A stretch of 64,000 nucleotides of DNA from Ancylostoma caninum (GCA_037903475.1 JBAJFG010000487.1:2170001-2234000); one strand, 5' to 3'; positions 45,401-57,949 are shown, counted from the first letter of the stretch. Notes: generated from the letters alone by a model not told the origin. Numbers and translations are program-made.

Positions 45401-48400
45401 TAGAATACCGACCCAGCGCCTGGAGCCTTGTAATCCTGACATCCATTTGTCATTCGGCGCCAATAATAGAACTCGCAGTGCTGCGCGTAGCTAAATAGAC
45501 CAATCACGTCGATACCGTATCTAGCTACCGTAACTAAAGTATGCTACCCACGTGCAACATGTCCTATATGGCATCAAGTCCAGCTGGTAGTTCGACATAG
45601 TGGGAATGAATGGCGGTTGACGATATGGCGGAGCTCCGAATTTGTGGGCCCGAGCTGGGGTCCCCGGCTGGAAGAACCTAAAATGACGTCGTTAGGTAGT
45701 GTCCTCACCTCCCAGCTACAGTAACCAACCGTGTGTAGTCACCATCTGGCTCCCAGTCGTCGGTGAACATCAGATAGCCTTCATAATCATAGCAACATTG
45801 CTGTGAGGAGCCGATTGAACTGAAGTTATTGATCGATTTTATTTGCGTTAATTTTCTGGTGGTTAGGGACGCAGAGGAAAGAGACATTTGCTAAAAAAAT
45901 CTACAGGTACTACCCGACGCTTCATTGGCTTTAAAGAGTTCTACAAGTCAGACGCGCCACGACCGCTGCGCAAGCCCGCCCACGTGACTGCGCCGCGCTT
46001 GTGACCCATCGACTTATCGATCGATCCCCATGACCTACGTACCTCGGTTGTACACTTTGTATGCAGTGTTGTGCACCTTTGTTAAATGGACACGAAGTAT
46101 CTCCATCCTTGTCGCAATCCATAATTGGCATGTATCGTCCAAGGTCGAGCAGAGCCTATGGAATTAATGCGTATTGACTTTTCCGTGGAAAGTTTCATCT
46201 CACTGTAGTATAATTCTAACCCACCTGTGACATTTTACACGGACATGGGATATCCTTGGTCAGGTCCATCTGGAAGTTTCGCCGCTTCCCATCATACTCG
46301 AACCACTCAATACACATGTCCAAGGCCCAGTTTTGACCATAGTACTTCTTCCAGTCAGGTAAATAGTACCTAAAAATTCCGATCAATATTTGTGAGGATC
46401 CAGCGTCGCGGTGGTCCAGTCTCACCAAGGGAATGGTGTCGGCTTGCTCCATAGCACACCATCCTCAGAATCAGATAGGGCAACTCGTACAAAACCGAAC
46501 GTGAACTTCTGCCAAGCGTTCTAAAAATTTATTCAAACTATTCAAAATAAGGAGTCGAATTTGTGGAAAAAATCAAGGCTATACTTGTCCAGTATAAGTT
46601 CAAAAAATTATTTGTGCACCCGCAGGTGCGTAAAAAAAACAGGTGCTGGAAGTTTCCTAAAGAAAACCGGGATAAATAAGTAGTAAAAATAAAAGCTGCT
46701 TGGAAAATTCCGACTATAGACAAGACTTGAGATGCATTATTTTCCGCGAAAAAAAGTCATGGGGTAATGATTCAGATGATGGTTTATACTAAGGCAGAGC
46801 GCAGGTAACCAGAGTATTGATTACAGGCGTCTGCGTCCATGACCTACCTTTAGCAGTGTTTGCCTCTGTAACGATGGCGGTTTGAACGTGTACGATCCTG
46901 TATTCGGCACGCCCTTGGCGAGGTTGTCCACTTGTACAAAATGTGACCTGCAACGATGTACTGCGCTTTTGCGATCAATAAAATCAATAAATCAATTCTC
47001 ACCGATCAGCGTCTTCCCAGTATCCGTACAAGCTTATATCGACACGTGCACCGTAGTTGTAAGTCAAGTTCAGCGCTTGCCAACCCATCGTCAATGTTTC
47101 AGCATACGGTTGATACCTGAAATCGATACAGATCGAATCTAATCAATAAATCAATAAATACTACTTGCTTGGCTACCATCTATTGTTGACGTCATCCACA
47201 TCGTCCTTCAGCGAGATCTGTGCCGGAGCGCGATCAGGGGCCACTAAATGAGACGAGGAACGGTGGTAATAGTATTGTGGGTGGAGTCAACCCACGAAGG
47301 GCGGGGTCTATCCGTGCCAGACTCACCAACGTAGAATTTGCCGAAAAACGGAAAACTTTGTCCGCCGTCACGACTTAGACGAATTGGCACCAATCCAGTT
47401 CTGTGGAACATTGGCATAATGCAACGTGCACGTACTCGATTCAGGCGTTTACAGTCTACTTGCCAATTTTCAAAATTCACCTGAAATTTATAAAAATTTT
47501 CAAGGAGGTTTATTTACTGGAGCTGAGGTACGCATTTGCATTTTGGTTTTAAACAATGGTCTCTGGCTTAGGTTTGATGACGAGTTTAGGAGCGAAATTA
47601 TCGAGAGTGTTGATACTCGCAGTGCCTATCGCTTATACTCGCTATGCATCGCCTTTTGTCGCCTGCACCATACGACCATACAAGACCGGTTTCAGAAGCA
47701 AAAGTATTGAAACCGTGTTTAAACTCCCCGGTTGTAGCCGCTCGCTTACGAAAATCGCTCGCTATGCGCTTCATACCTTTGTCGCTTATACTCGCTGTTT
47801 GTCACTTTTCATCGCTTTATGATCATACGAACACACAACAGCAGCGCATGGGTCTGTCGTTTATGCCCGCCAAGTGTGGCCTTCTATCTGTTGCATCGCT
47901 CTCGCTACTAATGGAGCACATTTCTGTTTCCTTACATGTTACCTTAAATACCCTCAGAGTTTCACGACCATATTCCGTAAGGTCCTGACGAGATTACCAT
48001 CCTACTGTAACTTTAATCACGCATAGTATTAGCTAGAATTGAACGACCGACCTTAATATTGTCGTTTGGCCTGAAACACGGCCCGGAGATGTTGATGGCC
48101 ATTCCACCTTGCATCACACCCCATGGAGGTGCAGTAATCACACCCCCTGAAATGTTTTCGTTTAATATTGATTGCCTTATATCAGTAGGTCAAATAGCTG
48201 AAGATATTTTAACTCACCAGTGGACGCATTCGTACATCCGGCCGGTATGATCACCTCGTCAATGCGATGGATCCACCTGCCAGGGGTGAGAACGTTCGAG
48301 AAGTAGCCGAGTTTCCAGATTCTTCCTGGAAAATACTGAGTAACAGAAGTCGATAATCGATTAGGACAGGTCTGAAAAGTGAACAGTGAAAAAATATGTA

Positions 48401-51400
48401 GGCGAAAAAAGAAAGGAATGGGTGAATTTATACGAGCCAGTGAGTGCGAGTATAAACAGAAATTGGGCTACAATTACAGGGTGAAACAACCCATATATGG
48501 ACTAAGATGGAGGAATTGTCCGGAAAGGTAGCGCTTATATCTAAGCAATTGTAAGCGCATCCAGATAAGGAGAGTTTAAGCGATAGTTAGCGAGTACTAC
48601 GGTCTAGACTAATAGGATTGCGGCAATGAGCGAGTATAAGCAACAGTGAGAAGTCAAAATTGTAGTATAAATTTGTGCATGTTCAGTTATTTTAAATACC
48701 AATGACTAGAATTTCTTGAAATGACGAACTGCGGCAGCCAATCACACCACTTACCGTGCCCCGAATACGGTAATTGGTACCAGCCGGTACCGTTGCCTCC
48801 ATTGAATCCAGCCACTGCCGCCTGCTTCCCACCAAAGCCATTCAGACCTTAAAGACGCTAGTTAATTCATCACAGTTACAATTTTAAGCATTTGTGATAA
48901 GAATCAATACCTCCAGCCTCGTTGCTAGTTGTCCAGTTTAGTCGCGCGTAGTTGAAAATGGCGAATGTCCTGAATTACAGTAGTGAGAATACAGTATCTA
49001 CAGTAATAAGCAAGGTTGCCATCACCTTATTTCATCTGTGGCAATGACAAGTTGGAACGTGTTCTGCCAATCCTTGACATGTTCAAATTGAGAGACATCA
49101 AGGGCCCGTGGTGCTCCACCGTAAGCCATCTAGAAGTGTGGACGGACGTTATACTCGCTCACTGTCGCTGCTGCTCGCCTGCATTTTGTCTTAGCACTTG
49201 TTAGATCGAAAACTCACCCTGTACCAAGTCACAATAAAAGCGTGTTCTGCTCGCCAACCATTAGCTCCAGTATATCCGTCCTAAACAGTGACTTAGTGCA
49301 TAGGTGCTACAATATTCGAAGGATTATAGTGCACCTGCACAGCCTGCGTGATATTGTCCAGCAGCAGTGGGTCAACGACCATACCCGGCTGGCTAATTCT
49401 GCCCGGCATTTGACGTTTCTTACGAAATCCTTGCTGGTATCCTTGTTGCCCATAAGGTGAGCTCTAAAATATCAATTTTTATTCTGGATTGGAATTTTTC
49501 CACAGCCTTAGCCAGAAACGATGTCCTCGTTTCTTTATTTGCAGTGGTTAGAAGTCGCATGCAAGTAATGCACCTAGATTTTTCAGGCTTTCTTGAAGTG
49601 TGAAGGCACGAACAGCAAGCGAGTTCATGCGAGATAAACATTTTGCAGTGAACATACCCTCAGAAGTCAAGGCGAAGTAATAACAACATGAACACTTCGC
49701 AATGAGATATGTTGTTGGAGAAGAGCAGAGTCAAGAAACGAGTGGGCGACATCAAGCGACACTGTGCGATGATAAGCGGGTACGAGCGGCATCGAGCGAC
49801 ACGACGCGACAACAAACGAGCAGTGATGAAACTATCAAAGAACCCGGTCTTGACAAGAGCCGCATGTGGTGTTGAGCGACATCGAGCGACTATACTTCAT
49901 AACGAGAGCGTAATGGCTTTGCGTCTTGGATGGATTCATGAGCAAGAGGTGGGCCATGGTAGGATAAACGAACTAGGGATGTACAAGTGATGTTGAAGCA
50001 CACAAGTAAATGTTTAAACTAGTAACAATACTTGTAGTTGAAGTTGTGGTAACAAAGCGACACCTGCGACATTGTCAGCTATTTTGACAGGGAATGTACT
50101 GTCACAAGAGCAGAAAACATACTCTGAAGTCCTAAGATTTTATAGTTTAGCTAATAAGCAAGCATGAAGAAAAAACGGAAGCGACAATAATGGAAAACAC
50201 GCGATAATTGGCGACTGCGCGACATGTTGCAACAAATTCACGTCACCCACCTGCTGTCCATACTGCTGTTGTTGCCCGTACAGTGGGTTCACGTTCAGTG
50301 TCTGCCCGTATTGAGCGCCGCTGTACTGCTGTTGTTGCCCATATGGATTCTGATTCTGGTTATAGTTAGGTGCACCGTAGTTGGCTTGCGGGTTTGTGTT
50401 GTACACTTCATCGTCATCCAGCTGAAAACAGCGTTGTAGTGAGACCACGCCCTTTCCTTTACGACCTTGATTTTGTTGTTTTGCAACACCGCATAAGCTT
50501 ATCAGTTGACCTGAGGTGGTTTAGTCAGCGAGCGTTTACAATCCTGCGAGCAGATAACATGTTAATGTGTGGGTGACAGTGTACAAATAAACTGTCCAGA
50601 TTGGGACGAATTGTTACACGGTGGGCGGAGCTTTGGTGGTATGGACATAAAATTAGTGCACATGTTGGAGTTATGTAATTACCAGTGTTCAGAAAGTCTT
50701 AGGCAGGTTATTGATTGAAAAATACTAGCTTAATTTTCCAATTTCTTGTTCTGTTTTTGAGTTTTTCCCACTCAGGTGGTATTTCTAGATATAAGAGCGA
50801 GTTATGGCTGGGCTCACACGGCAAGGATATATTCCATATTTGCGTTTGTAACAAATTAGTGACCTAGCAAGCCAATGTTTCATAAGGGCCGTGCAGCTTT
50901 GTATGAGGGGGCGGGGCGACCGAGCTCTGTGATTGGTCGGTCGCGTGAATTGACCAATCACACAGCTCGATCGCGCCGCCCCTTAAGTTTCAGCATTCCA
51001 TAGCCATCTATCGGAAGCTACTCCGTGTAGGGCCCACGTTCCATAGTCGGTTATAAAATGAGGAATAAAGCAGTATACCTTACCCTTGGCCGATGAACAC
51101 TTCTATAGAAAGTGTTGCTGATCTTCGTGTTGCCAATCCACTGATACATCGCGTCTGCGTAGAATGGAGCTATGAACGAGTGATCCTGAACTAATCAATA
51201 AAATCGATATTCAGGAGGAAAATTTCATCTGGGGTGTTTCAATACTTTTAAGCCTGACCTTCAAATTACTGAGCATGAGGTAGAATTGCAAACGTATAAT
51301 GTAGGGAAATGCAACGAAAATTTGAGCAATTAATCATTTTTTGTGCGCGGGCGAGCACAAGCGATAGAAAGCGACAAAGATTATGAATCTCACGAAATAG

Positions 51401-53211
51401 CACAGTTTTTATCTCCCTTTTTGACTGCCAATACCTTTTTAATTCTATAAAGTACGCGAACGGTTTTGTTTGCGAGCCTCTTGAAAACAACATAGCAAAA
51501 ATCATCAAAGAACAGATTTCCAGTATGGACCTAATCGTAGGGACGGGACAAATATGTAAGAGCAAGCGACAAAAATCAATAAAAGTCGCTGACTCTCTGT
51601 TTTGGCCATGACGGATTCGGGAACGTCCATGGCGGTGTGGCAAACGACGGCTGCGCAAACGATACCATACCCATGGGATAGACGAAAGTGTAATTGAACC
51701 TGCAAGATTACGGTAACTTGTAGGTTAACCTAGTAATTTAGAAATTACACTACCTGAAACCGAAAAATGGACAGTCGAAGCCAAGATTCGCCTGTGTCTC
51801 ACGACCAGCCTGACCCATCAACTGCTCATCCATGGCCCATGCGCCAAATGGGTAAAGAATGTCTTGCCATCCTATGAACAAATGTGTTTGTTCACCACGA
51901 ACTCCAGCTGCGTAGGACAACTGCCACAAGCTCAGACCATGGCACGCTCTCACCTTCTTCTATTCGAACGTCGTAATCGGCACGACCAAGGTTGTCCAAG
52001 TAGTCTTGGTAGGATTGTCTTATGACTTGTCGTTTTTTCCTGATAAACAAATGCGTAAATAAATGGGGGGGGGGGGAACAGAATCAATAATTGATTTTCT
52101 AACCGTTCATGCTCAGGATATTTGTCATCATGTTCTGCGGGTTCTGTAAGCAGCTTTTGTAGCTCTTCTTTTGTAGGCAGCTGACTTTCCTTCGCCACAC
52201 CTTCGCACTGTGACTCATCGACGACTTTCTGGAACAAAAGCATCCTTACGACTGCTGCAGAGCTGTTATTTTTCTATTTTTCATGGTAAATACAGTGTCT
52301 CTGCTATTTTCATGGATTTTCACCAATATCCAGGTCCTCTGCAGCAATGTACACAGGCGGAGAATTCTACTTTTCTCCCCAGGGGACAACCAAACCAAAT
52401 AGGGGGGGGGGGGGGGTTAACGTCGCGCTTGCTGGCATTAGATGGAAACTAGACATCTTCGTTCGAGTTTTCTTTTCAAAATCGAATTTTCTAGGACCAG
52501 CTACACATTATTATTTGTGCGTCATTGTGTTAAATAATTGAAATTTCAAAAAAAAAACGGATGAAAATGAAAGTTCAGAGATAACCTCATGCGATCAAAC
52601 AAGACATTGTTCACTGTACCAAACCCTATCGTGGAAATTCCACATTTTGCCGGATAAATTCGTAATTTTCCGAATAAACAAGGAAATAAGCAAATATTAA
52701 GTGAGCAAATAAACAGAAAAAGCTGTAAGTATGCAAACGAGAGGATTGAAAATATATTTGAAACTGATTGTCCTCATAGCTTTCTCCATCAAGTAAGGTG
52801 TTGCATTAAATAGGAAAAAAGCTGAAAACAAATGGAGAGAAAAGAAAATGACGACAGAAATAAAATAAGCTTACAAGCGAGAAAATATGAATCGCATAAA
52901 ATATTCAGAGTTTACATTAATAGATAATTAACTGCCTATGAAAGGAAATTGTCTAGTTTCTAAGATAAATCCCTGCAGAAATGATTTTTTAACAAGCAAA
53001 AAATAGATTTTGCTCTGACTGCACCACTGTTCTTGAATAGCACTCGCTACTCGCCGAAGAGAAAAATTATTGATCCAGTTTGACCTACTTGTTCTTCATT
53101 GAAACCAAATACATCAAATATCGTCAGGGATCGGCTGCTATCCGAAGGTGGCAACACGAGACAGACAGCTATGACCAGCACCGAAGCGACGGCCACGAGG
53201 CGATGCCACAT
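42420..53211 (-). CDS. Signal peptide-NIDO-AMOP-VWD-sushi-TM protein (SUSD2/MUC4 class)
   Basis: About 34 minus-strand exons encode roughly 1,300 residues. Exon 1 (53089-53211) gives a signal peptide, [20 protein letters not shown]. Exon 3 (near 52040) has RKKRQ, a furin-type site. NIDO domain (about 51860-48200): [69 protein letters not shown] Gln/Gly/Tyr-rich exon (50250-50423) and a second RKKR (near 49420) are inserted inside it. AMOP domain (46370-45415): cysteine-rich, with [14 protein letters not shown] and [12 protein letters not shown] domain (45343-44373): [20 protein letters not shown] and [11 protein letters not shown]. Sushi domain (42957-43138): [11 protein letters not shown] and [10 protein letters not shown] helix (42705-42795): [14 protein letters not shown], then NIRRKKQQ. 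The cytoplasmic tail ends TLYEV, a possible PDZ ligand. Stop TAA at 42420-42422. Phases closed at every junction I checked. This domain order is that of MUC4/SUSD2 surface proteins involved in adhesion and signalling. One donor (GTCAGC near 51610) is atypical. Confidence 0.88.
43731..44022. mobile_element. MITE of the GGTCAATCAT family, copy B
   Basis: The left end (CCGGCCAATCACTCTTGCAT, then CATCTGGTCTGCCG) and the right end (GGCAGACCAGATGGGCGG, then GTGATGCAAAAATGG) are inverted relatives, about 60 bp each. The ends and the GC-rich arms match those at 4900 and 30137. It lies in an intron of the NIDO/VWD gene. Confidence 0.75.
47560..47830. repeat. Degenerate TCGCTTATACTCGCT repeats in an intron
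   Basis: The words TCGCTTATACTCGCT and TCGCTCGCTATGC recur irregularly across the intron, on one strand. The complement (GCGAGTATAAGC) recurs at 48430-48640. A similar GCGAC-rich run is at 49738-49890. This is simple-sequence-like DNA and encodes nothing I can support. Confidence 0.5.
49738..49890. repeat. GCGACA-rich intronic run
   Basis: The words GCGACA, GAGCGACAT and GCGACAACAA are spaced irregularly every 10-20 bp. It lies in an intron of the NIDO/VWD gene. The open frame through it reflects the repeat. Confidence 0.5.
50907..50982. repeat. 76-bp hairpin with GATTGG/CCAATC arms
   Basis: The left arm, ending CTCTGTGATTGGTC at 50938, pairs with the right arm, starting GACCAATCACACAG at 50952. 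Each arm is about 31 bp with three mismatches, and the outer parts are GGGGCGG/CCGCCCC. Related GC-box plus GATTGG or CCAATC blocks appear at 3490-3590, 11510-11550, 30657-30715 and 62340-62410, so it may be one dispersed small family. Confidence 0.75.
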
Positions 53212-53670
53212 GGCGGATCGATCGCGTGGAGATCAATTACGATGTAGATCATGAAAAATCAATAGGTATCAAACACGCGGTGACGACCACCGAACGGGTT
53301 ATCTTTGGAAGACCCTTTAACGCATGGATTAAAACACGGTACATGCCTCAACGAATATAAAAAGCAAAAGTGGAACAGAGAATTTCTCTTGTGATCCGGA
53401 AAAGTGATGAAATCAATATGCATGGTGTAGTATACGAAATTGCACGATTTTCCCACATTTTTTAGAGCTCGAAATTTCTTGACCTTTTTCCCCACGGTTG
53501 CCGCCCATTAAGCTCGATAGAAGTACGGCTACTAAAAAATCATGGGCTATGGATGAAAAAATAATAAAAATATCGATTGAAAGCTAATCGATAGATTTGG
53601 TGCCAGCCACCGCGACTACGGTGATATTCATAGAAGTCTCAATGCTGTTGGCCCAGGCGGGTGCGAGGGG

Positions 53671-53730
53671 TGATAAGCCGGCGGACACTTATCAAAAGAG
53701 AGCCTGAGCGCGAAGTTGGCTGGTGATAAC
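53671..53730 (-). promoter_or_regulatory. Three TGATAA GATA-factor sites
   Basis: TGATAAG at 53671 and its complement CTTATCA at 53688-53694 form an inverted pair 10 bp apart. TGATAAC follows at 53724. They lie 460-520 bp upstream of the start of the minus-strand NIDO/VWD gene. In nematodes TGATAA is the site of the intestinal GATA factor ELT-2 class. Intestinal expression of the membrane protein is therefore plausible but inferred. They could equally serve the candidate plus-strand exon at 53746. Confidence 0.45.
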
Positions 53731-53745
53731 GGGTCGACTGTCTCA

Positions 53746-53881
53746 ATGAGTCCAGAAATTCCTCAGGAAGTCCTGAATTTGAGTGATTTCCAGGATTGGA
53801 ATTTCCAGCATTCTCTGGAAAAAGTTGAATCGATATTAATGAAATCTGCAGCCCAGGATATCTCTAAAGAGAGAAATATGG
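53746..53881 (+). CDS. Candidate first coding exon of an unknown gene
   Basis: An ATG-started frame, MSPEIPQEVLNLSDFQDWNF, with coiled helical continuation, ends at a good donor (GG/GTGAGA) in phase 1. The nearest downstream exon that fits this phase is 57529-57659. The intervening 3.6 kb gives no other match. No family is recognised. Confidence 0.35.
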
Positions 53882-54217
53882 GTGAGATATCATTGTCAGT
53901 GTCTTGCCCGGTATGGCAAACCCCTTTGCTCTCGTTGTCTTGACCTCTAAAAATAATTTTGGCGATCATCCCAGGAAACTGTTTATCTGTGGCGGGAAAA
54001 GCGCAACAATCCATTAATTCCCGCTATCAGCGCGATTTTATTGCTAATGAGCCCCTTTCAGGTTGGGATTGAATGTACAGTGAGTAGTAATCATGGAAAT
54101 GACCATCAGAATGAGACATACTTCAGCATTTTTAATTTTAATTATTGGCTTCAATTCTTGAAATCACACAGTATCACAAACCAGTCTAACCTGTTCATTA
54201 CCAGGTATAGGTGGGTA

Positions 54218-54505
54218 GCTTTGAAAGTGCGTCTGTGACTTTGTCTGCAATTACACGTGCGACATGGTATCGGCCAGCTGATCAGCTGATTCTATCTAAT
54301 TTTTACACTTTTCTGTGTAGGCTCTAAAATGTACATATTTGGTGTGTTTGCTTTTATATTGATGTTTTTCTACCGTCACTTAGTAAAATTTCCTACCAAT
54401 ACGCATCTTGCCTGTCCTGCCATCGATCGAATCAGCTGAGCTGAGCCAGCCGACATCGCGCGGCAGCCGTAACTGCAGACTAAGTCACAGAAGCACTCTC
54501 TCTCG
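54218..54505. mobile_element. MITE of the AGTGCGTCT family, copy 2
   Basis: The ends AGTGCGTCTGTGACTTTGTC and, inverted, GTGCTTCTGTGACTTAGTC match those of the copy at 27024-27303. The interior order is shared too (GGCCAGCTGATCAG, then the TCTTGATGTT-like and CGCAGCCGTAA blocks). Confidence 0.7.
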
Positions 54506-54835
54506 ACCAATTGACTTTTCTCACTGTGTAAGCAAAATTGTCTCGAAATTTTCGTTGATTGTCTGTGTAGGTATTATATTTATTCTTCAAAACTTATTCC
54601 TGCTCTATTATACCGAAACCACTAGCCCATCTTCATTCCTGTGGCTTCGTCGAGAAAAGGCAGTGACAACTGTTGAAAGAAGACGGTGTTTATATAAATA
54701 AGCCAGCACATTTTCAAGCCTTCCTTCCTTACCGAGGAGATTTCTCTTTGCCTTCATGGCTACGGAAGGGCTGCTACTTCTTCTTCTAGAAGATACGTGC
54801 AATTCCAGCCCAAATAACTCAAATTACCTGCCACA

Positions 54836-55208
54836 GTGAACCTCGAGAACGACGCGATAAGATCAGCAACGATGAGCACTTTTGGAAAAACGCGACTGGC
54901 GCAAAATTGCGGAAGATGGAGCGATTGCGATCGCGCAGTTTTTCACAAAGCTGACGTTCGTCGCGCCTCTGCGACTTATCGCCGCCCTACGAGGACATCG
55001 CTCGCCGCGATCTCGCACCGTAATGTATCGGCGACAGCCGCCTGGCAAGCGGCCAGCGACTACGGTAGCGCGAATCCGCTACCATATTTCGACGATGAAT
55101 CGCCGCGATGAACATCTCCACCAGCGCCGATACATCACCGCTGCCACGCGTTTTTGCGTACGTTTCGCGCAGAGCGGTGAGGATAATTCCGTAAGTTGGG
55201 CAGCTTGA
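54836..55208. other. CpG-rich block, no gene called
   Basis: A block rich in TCGC, GCGA and CGATCG words is open in two overlapping plus-strand frames. The two translations are unrelated and Arg/Ala-rich, as expected from CpG-rich sequence in any frame. No splice signals or motifs support a gene. Confidence 0.4.
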
Positions 55209-55696
55209 GGTTCATCCATCAATCGCGGCGCAGTTCGCATTGACCGAACAAGGTCGATCGTTTAGGTGATCGATGCTGGTCGATCGGATTAGCAGGAATA
55301 CTTGCGCTAAAAAAATTCAATTGAACATAGATTTTTTGCTCCGGATTAAAACATTTTTTGTAGGATTTTTTTTTATAAGGAAGGAGTCGCTCTGGGGAAA
55401 TATAGCCGAACTGTTCGCATCTAGCATAAGACATACATTAGATGGGTATTGATTGACGGATTCACTCCCACATTAGAACAGAAACGCGTTAGTGGTCAAT
55501 GAAGGGACCTGCCATTCACCGTGAACCAGTGGCTTACTCACAATAGGTCTCCAAATTTTTGAATTTTGTTAGGTAGATAAAAATAATATATAACTTATTT
55601 TTATCGTTTATTTTTATAATTATTTTTAAAATACTTATTATTAATTGTTTCTTGTTAAAATTAATATTTTTGGTAATTTAATTAATGCATCTGGCT

Positions 55697-56019
55697 TCAG
55701 GGAGTACGGCGTTGCAACTTTTTTCCCAACCCCCACCCACCTTGGCTGGCAACTCCCAAACTCCGGAACTGACACAAAGTGGTTTGTGTCAGATGTCGTG
55801 AATCTTGAACCAGGAGTACCTTCTGGAGTTGGAGATATTTCCATTCTTTCTCTGTGCTCTCCATATGAACCGCGATCTCTATCATCTTTCCGGGTAAGCA
55901 GTTTTTTGAGTGGCAAGATCTCTTTGGAGCATCAACCAGAATATCGAAATTTCAGTCTTCTTGGGACTCGTAGCAAACTGACTAGCAGGAGTGGAACGAG
56001 TTCTTTACTCATAAAATAA
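55697..56019 (+). CDS. Candidate terminal exon, unknown protein
   Basis: Starting at an acceptor (GGCTTCAG), a plus-strand frame of about 107 residues runs to TAA. It includes HLGWQLPNSGTDTKWFVSDV and SRSGTSSLLIK. It needs a phase-2 donor, which the exon at 53746 does not supply. It may be an exon of an unrecognised gene or a chance frame. Confidence 0.3.
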
Positions 56020-56362
56020 TTACCTATTAGCCTGTTTTTTTAGCTTAATTTGACCGCAGGTATAAATTAAAGCAACCCGAGAGTTATTAAGGTTAAAACT
56101 GTGGATGCGTACTCTTGAATAAAACAAAATTGATTTTGAAAACCATGATACAACTCCTCAATCCAGAGTATATCCATCATTGCCATCAGTAACATCTTTT
56201 GTGTGGAAAAAGAGAAGACGAAAGAAGTTTCGATTGGCACCGGAGATTTTGGTTCTTCTACCTCTGTTCGTGAGGAAGTTAATCCTTTTCTTTTTAAGAA
56301 TTTAAACCACTGCCGCACACACATGGCATTTAGCAAGTGGATTTGCGATCTGTACAGAAATC

Positions 56363-56505
56363 CAATCACGACTGCACCCGTTCGCTTACTGCCGCCCCGC
56401 ACCACCTACGCGGCGCGGAAGAAAGCATGCTCCCGACGGCCACAGGATTCGGCCGCGCCGCTTGGGTGATGCGGCGCGCCAGGTGATTGGGGATGCAATA
56501 ATCAC
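56363..56505. mobile_element. Partial MITE, GC-rich arms only
   Basis: The left arm (CCGCCCCGCACCACCTACGC) and the right arm (GCGGCGCGCCAGGTGATTGG, then GATGCAATAATCAC) resemble inner parts of the copies at 4900 and 43731. The outer termini are not conserved. Confidence 0.5.
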
Positions 56506-57528
56506 GCTCTCTGTATGTCAGTGAAAGCGATTGCTGGAAATAGTTGGCTATTATGAACTCATACTTGAATATCCTATGTAACTGTGCCCAGCCTTGAGTA
56601 GTGTATACATAAGGTACTCGATCCTTCGAACAGGGTAGCAAGCAATCATTGGTGGTCACATATCTTCCTCCACTTAATGTGGACTACCCGGACTTAACGT
56701 TTTTTTTAACTAGTAAATGCACAAATAGTGAATGGGCCCCACATTATGGCGGAGCTAGCGTCGTGGCAATGCCTACGGATGTTGCTTGCATCCCACCACT
56801 TCTGTCTGCAGGATTCACGGTGAGTAAAACATGAGTAAAACAACTTTTGCGTCATGAGTCCTTTCTGAATCACACGAAAGCTCTCTAACTTGTTATGAAA
56901 TCGAACCTAAAACTACTCAGAGTAGCTAAATTGCATCCAAATTATATACGGATATGTGTAATCGGCTGAAAACCAAGAAGAATAGCTCAACTAGAGCAAA
57001 AAATCTAGGTGCCGAGACTTTAGAATAGTAACTGTGTAAAATAGTGTGCTCCACCGCCAATTCCGCTTCGATTCGCAGGCATCGAGTACTGTGGCACTCC
57101 GTCACCCGACAGCTGATTCTGCTATGGGTTCTCGCGGGTTATTTTTCCGCAACATTTTCTTTCTGACTATCTCGTCGTTAACGGTTTTTCTTTTGTGCTT
57201 TTAATCTCTAGTACCTTCTGGAGGCAAGTCATATTTAATATCGCTGTCTCAGTCTCGTTTGAGGGCACATAAGTTTTCTTTTGATTCAAGTAACATTTTC
57301 TTGAGTCTTTTTTAAACTGATTTTTGTAGTTGGGTTTAGAACACGACCTCCAATAAGAACCATTTCGATGTCAACAATGGCTCTGTAGAACTAATGTGTA
57401 CTATACTTTTTCAGTAGCTTGATTGCTTGATATATAAACTTCTAAACTTTTTGTTTAGTAGCGGACTATGGAATGAATGGATTTTTATTCAAGTTTATTG
57501 TTTTGGTCTCTATTAAAGTATTGTTTAG

Positions 57529-57659
57529 GTTGGCCCCCATATAATGGTTCTTTGGATGTGCTAGAATTATCTACAAAACCAGCCTATCTTTCAGTCATAT
57601 TGATTGCTTTCATATCCAAGGCTGTCTTCGCTTTCGAGGAGAACCGCTATCCATCAGAG
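57529..57659 (+). CDS. Candidate exon with a membrane-like segment
   Basis: Between a TTTAG acceptor and a GTACGAG donor, the frame reads GWPPYNGSLDVLELSTKPAY followed by LSVILIAFISKAVFAF, a plausible membrane helix. It matches the phase left by the exon at 53746. No later exon could be attached. Confidence 0.35.
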
Positions 57660-57949
57660 GTACGAGCATGCGTTTACGGAGCTAAATTTTATGCTGGTTA
57701 GATTTGTAGAATACTAATGGTATTTCTATATGAGAAGGGCATTCTTTTACACCGACAGGTTTATTTTGACCTCATAATTTTGTTTTCGCGTTTTCCTCGT
57801 TTTGGTTGTAGTTGATTACAACCTCACTGAAATGGCGTGTTTTTATAAGACCATAGGTTCAGGCTCAAAGACAAATTCAAGGTAGCGGCAAATTGAAATA
57901 TATCTAGTGGTCAACCTACCTAACACCCCCTCCCCCTACTCCCCGACCT

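Noticed and set aside
48346..48371. Acceptor TTTTCAG at 48372 for the end of the NIDO domain
   Set aside because: It leads to an in-frame stop. The acceptor TATTTTCCAG nearer the exon keeps phase and the expected RIWKLGYF sequence.
54836..55208. Two overlapping plus-strand frames of about 90-108 residues
   Set aside because: CpG-rich sequence is open in several frames. No motif or splice context supports either.
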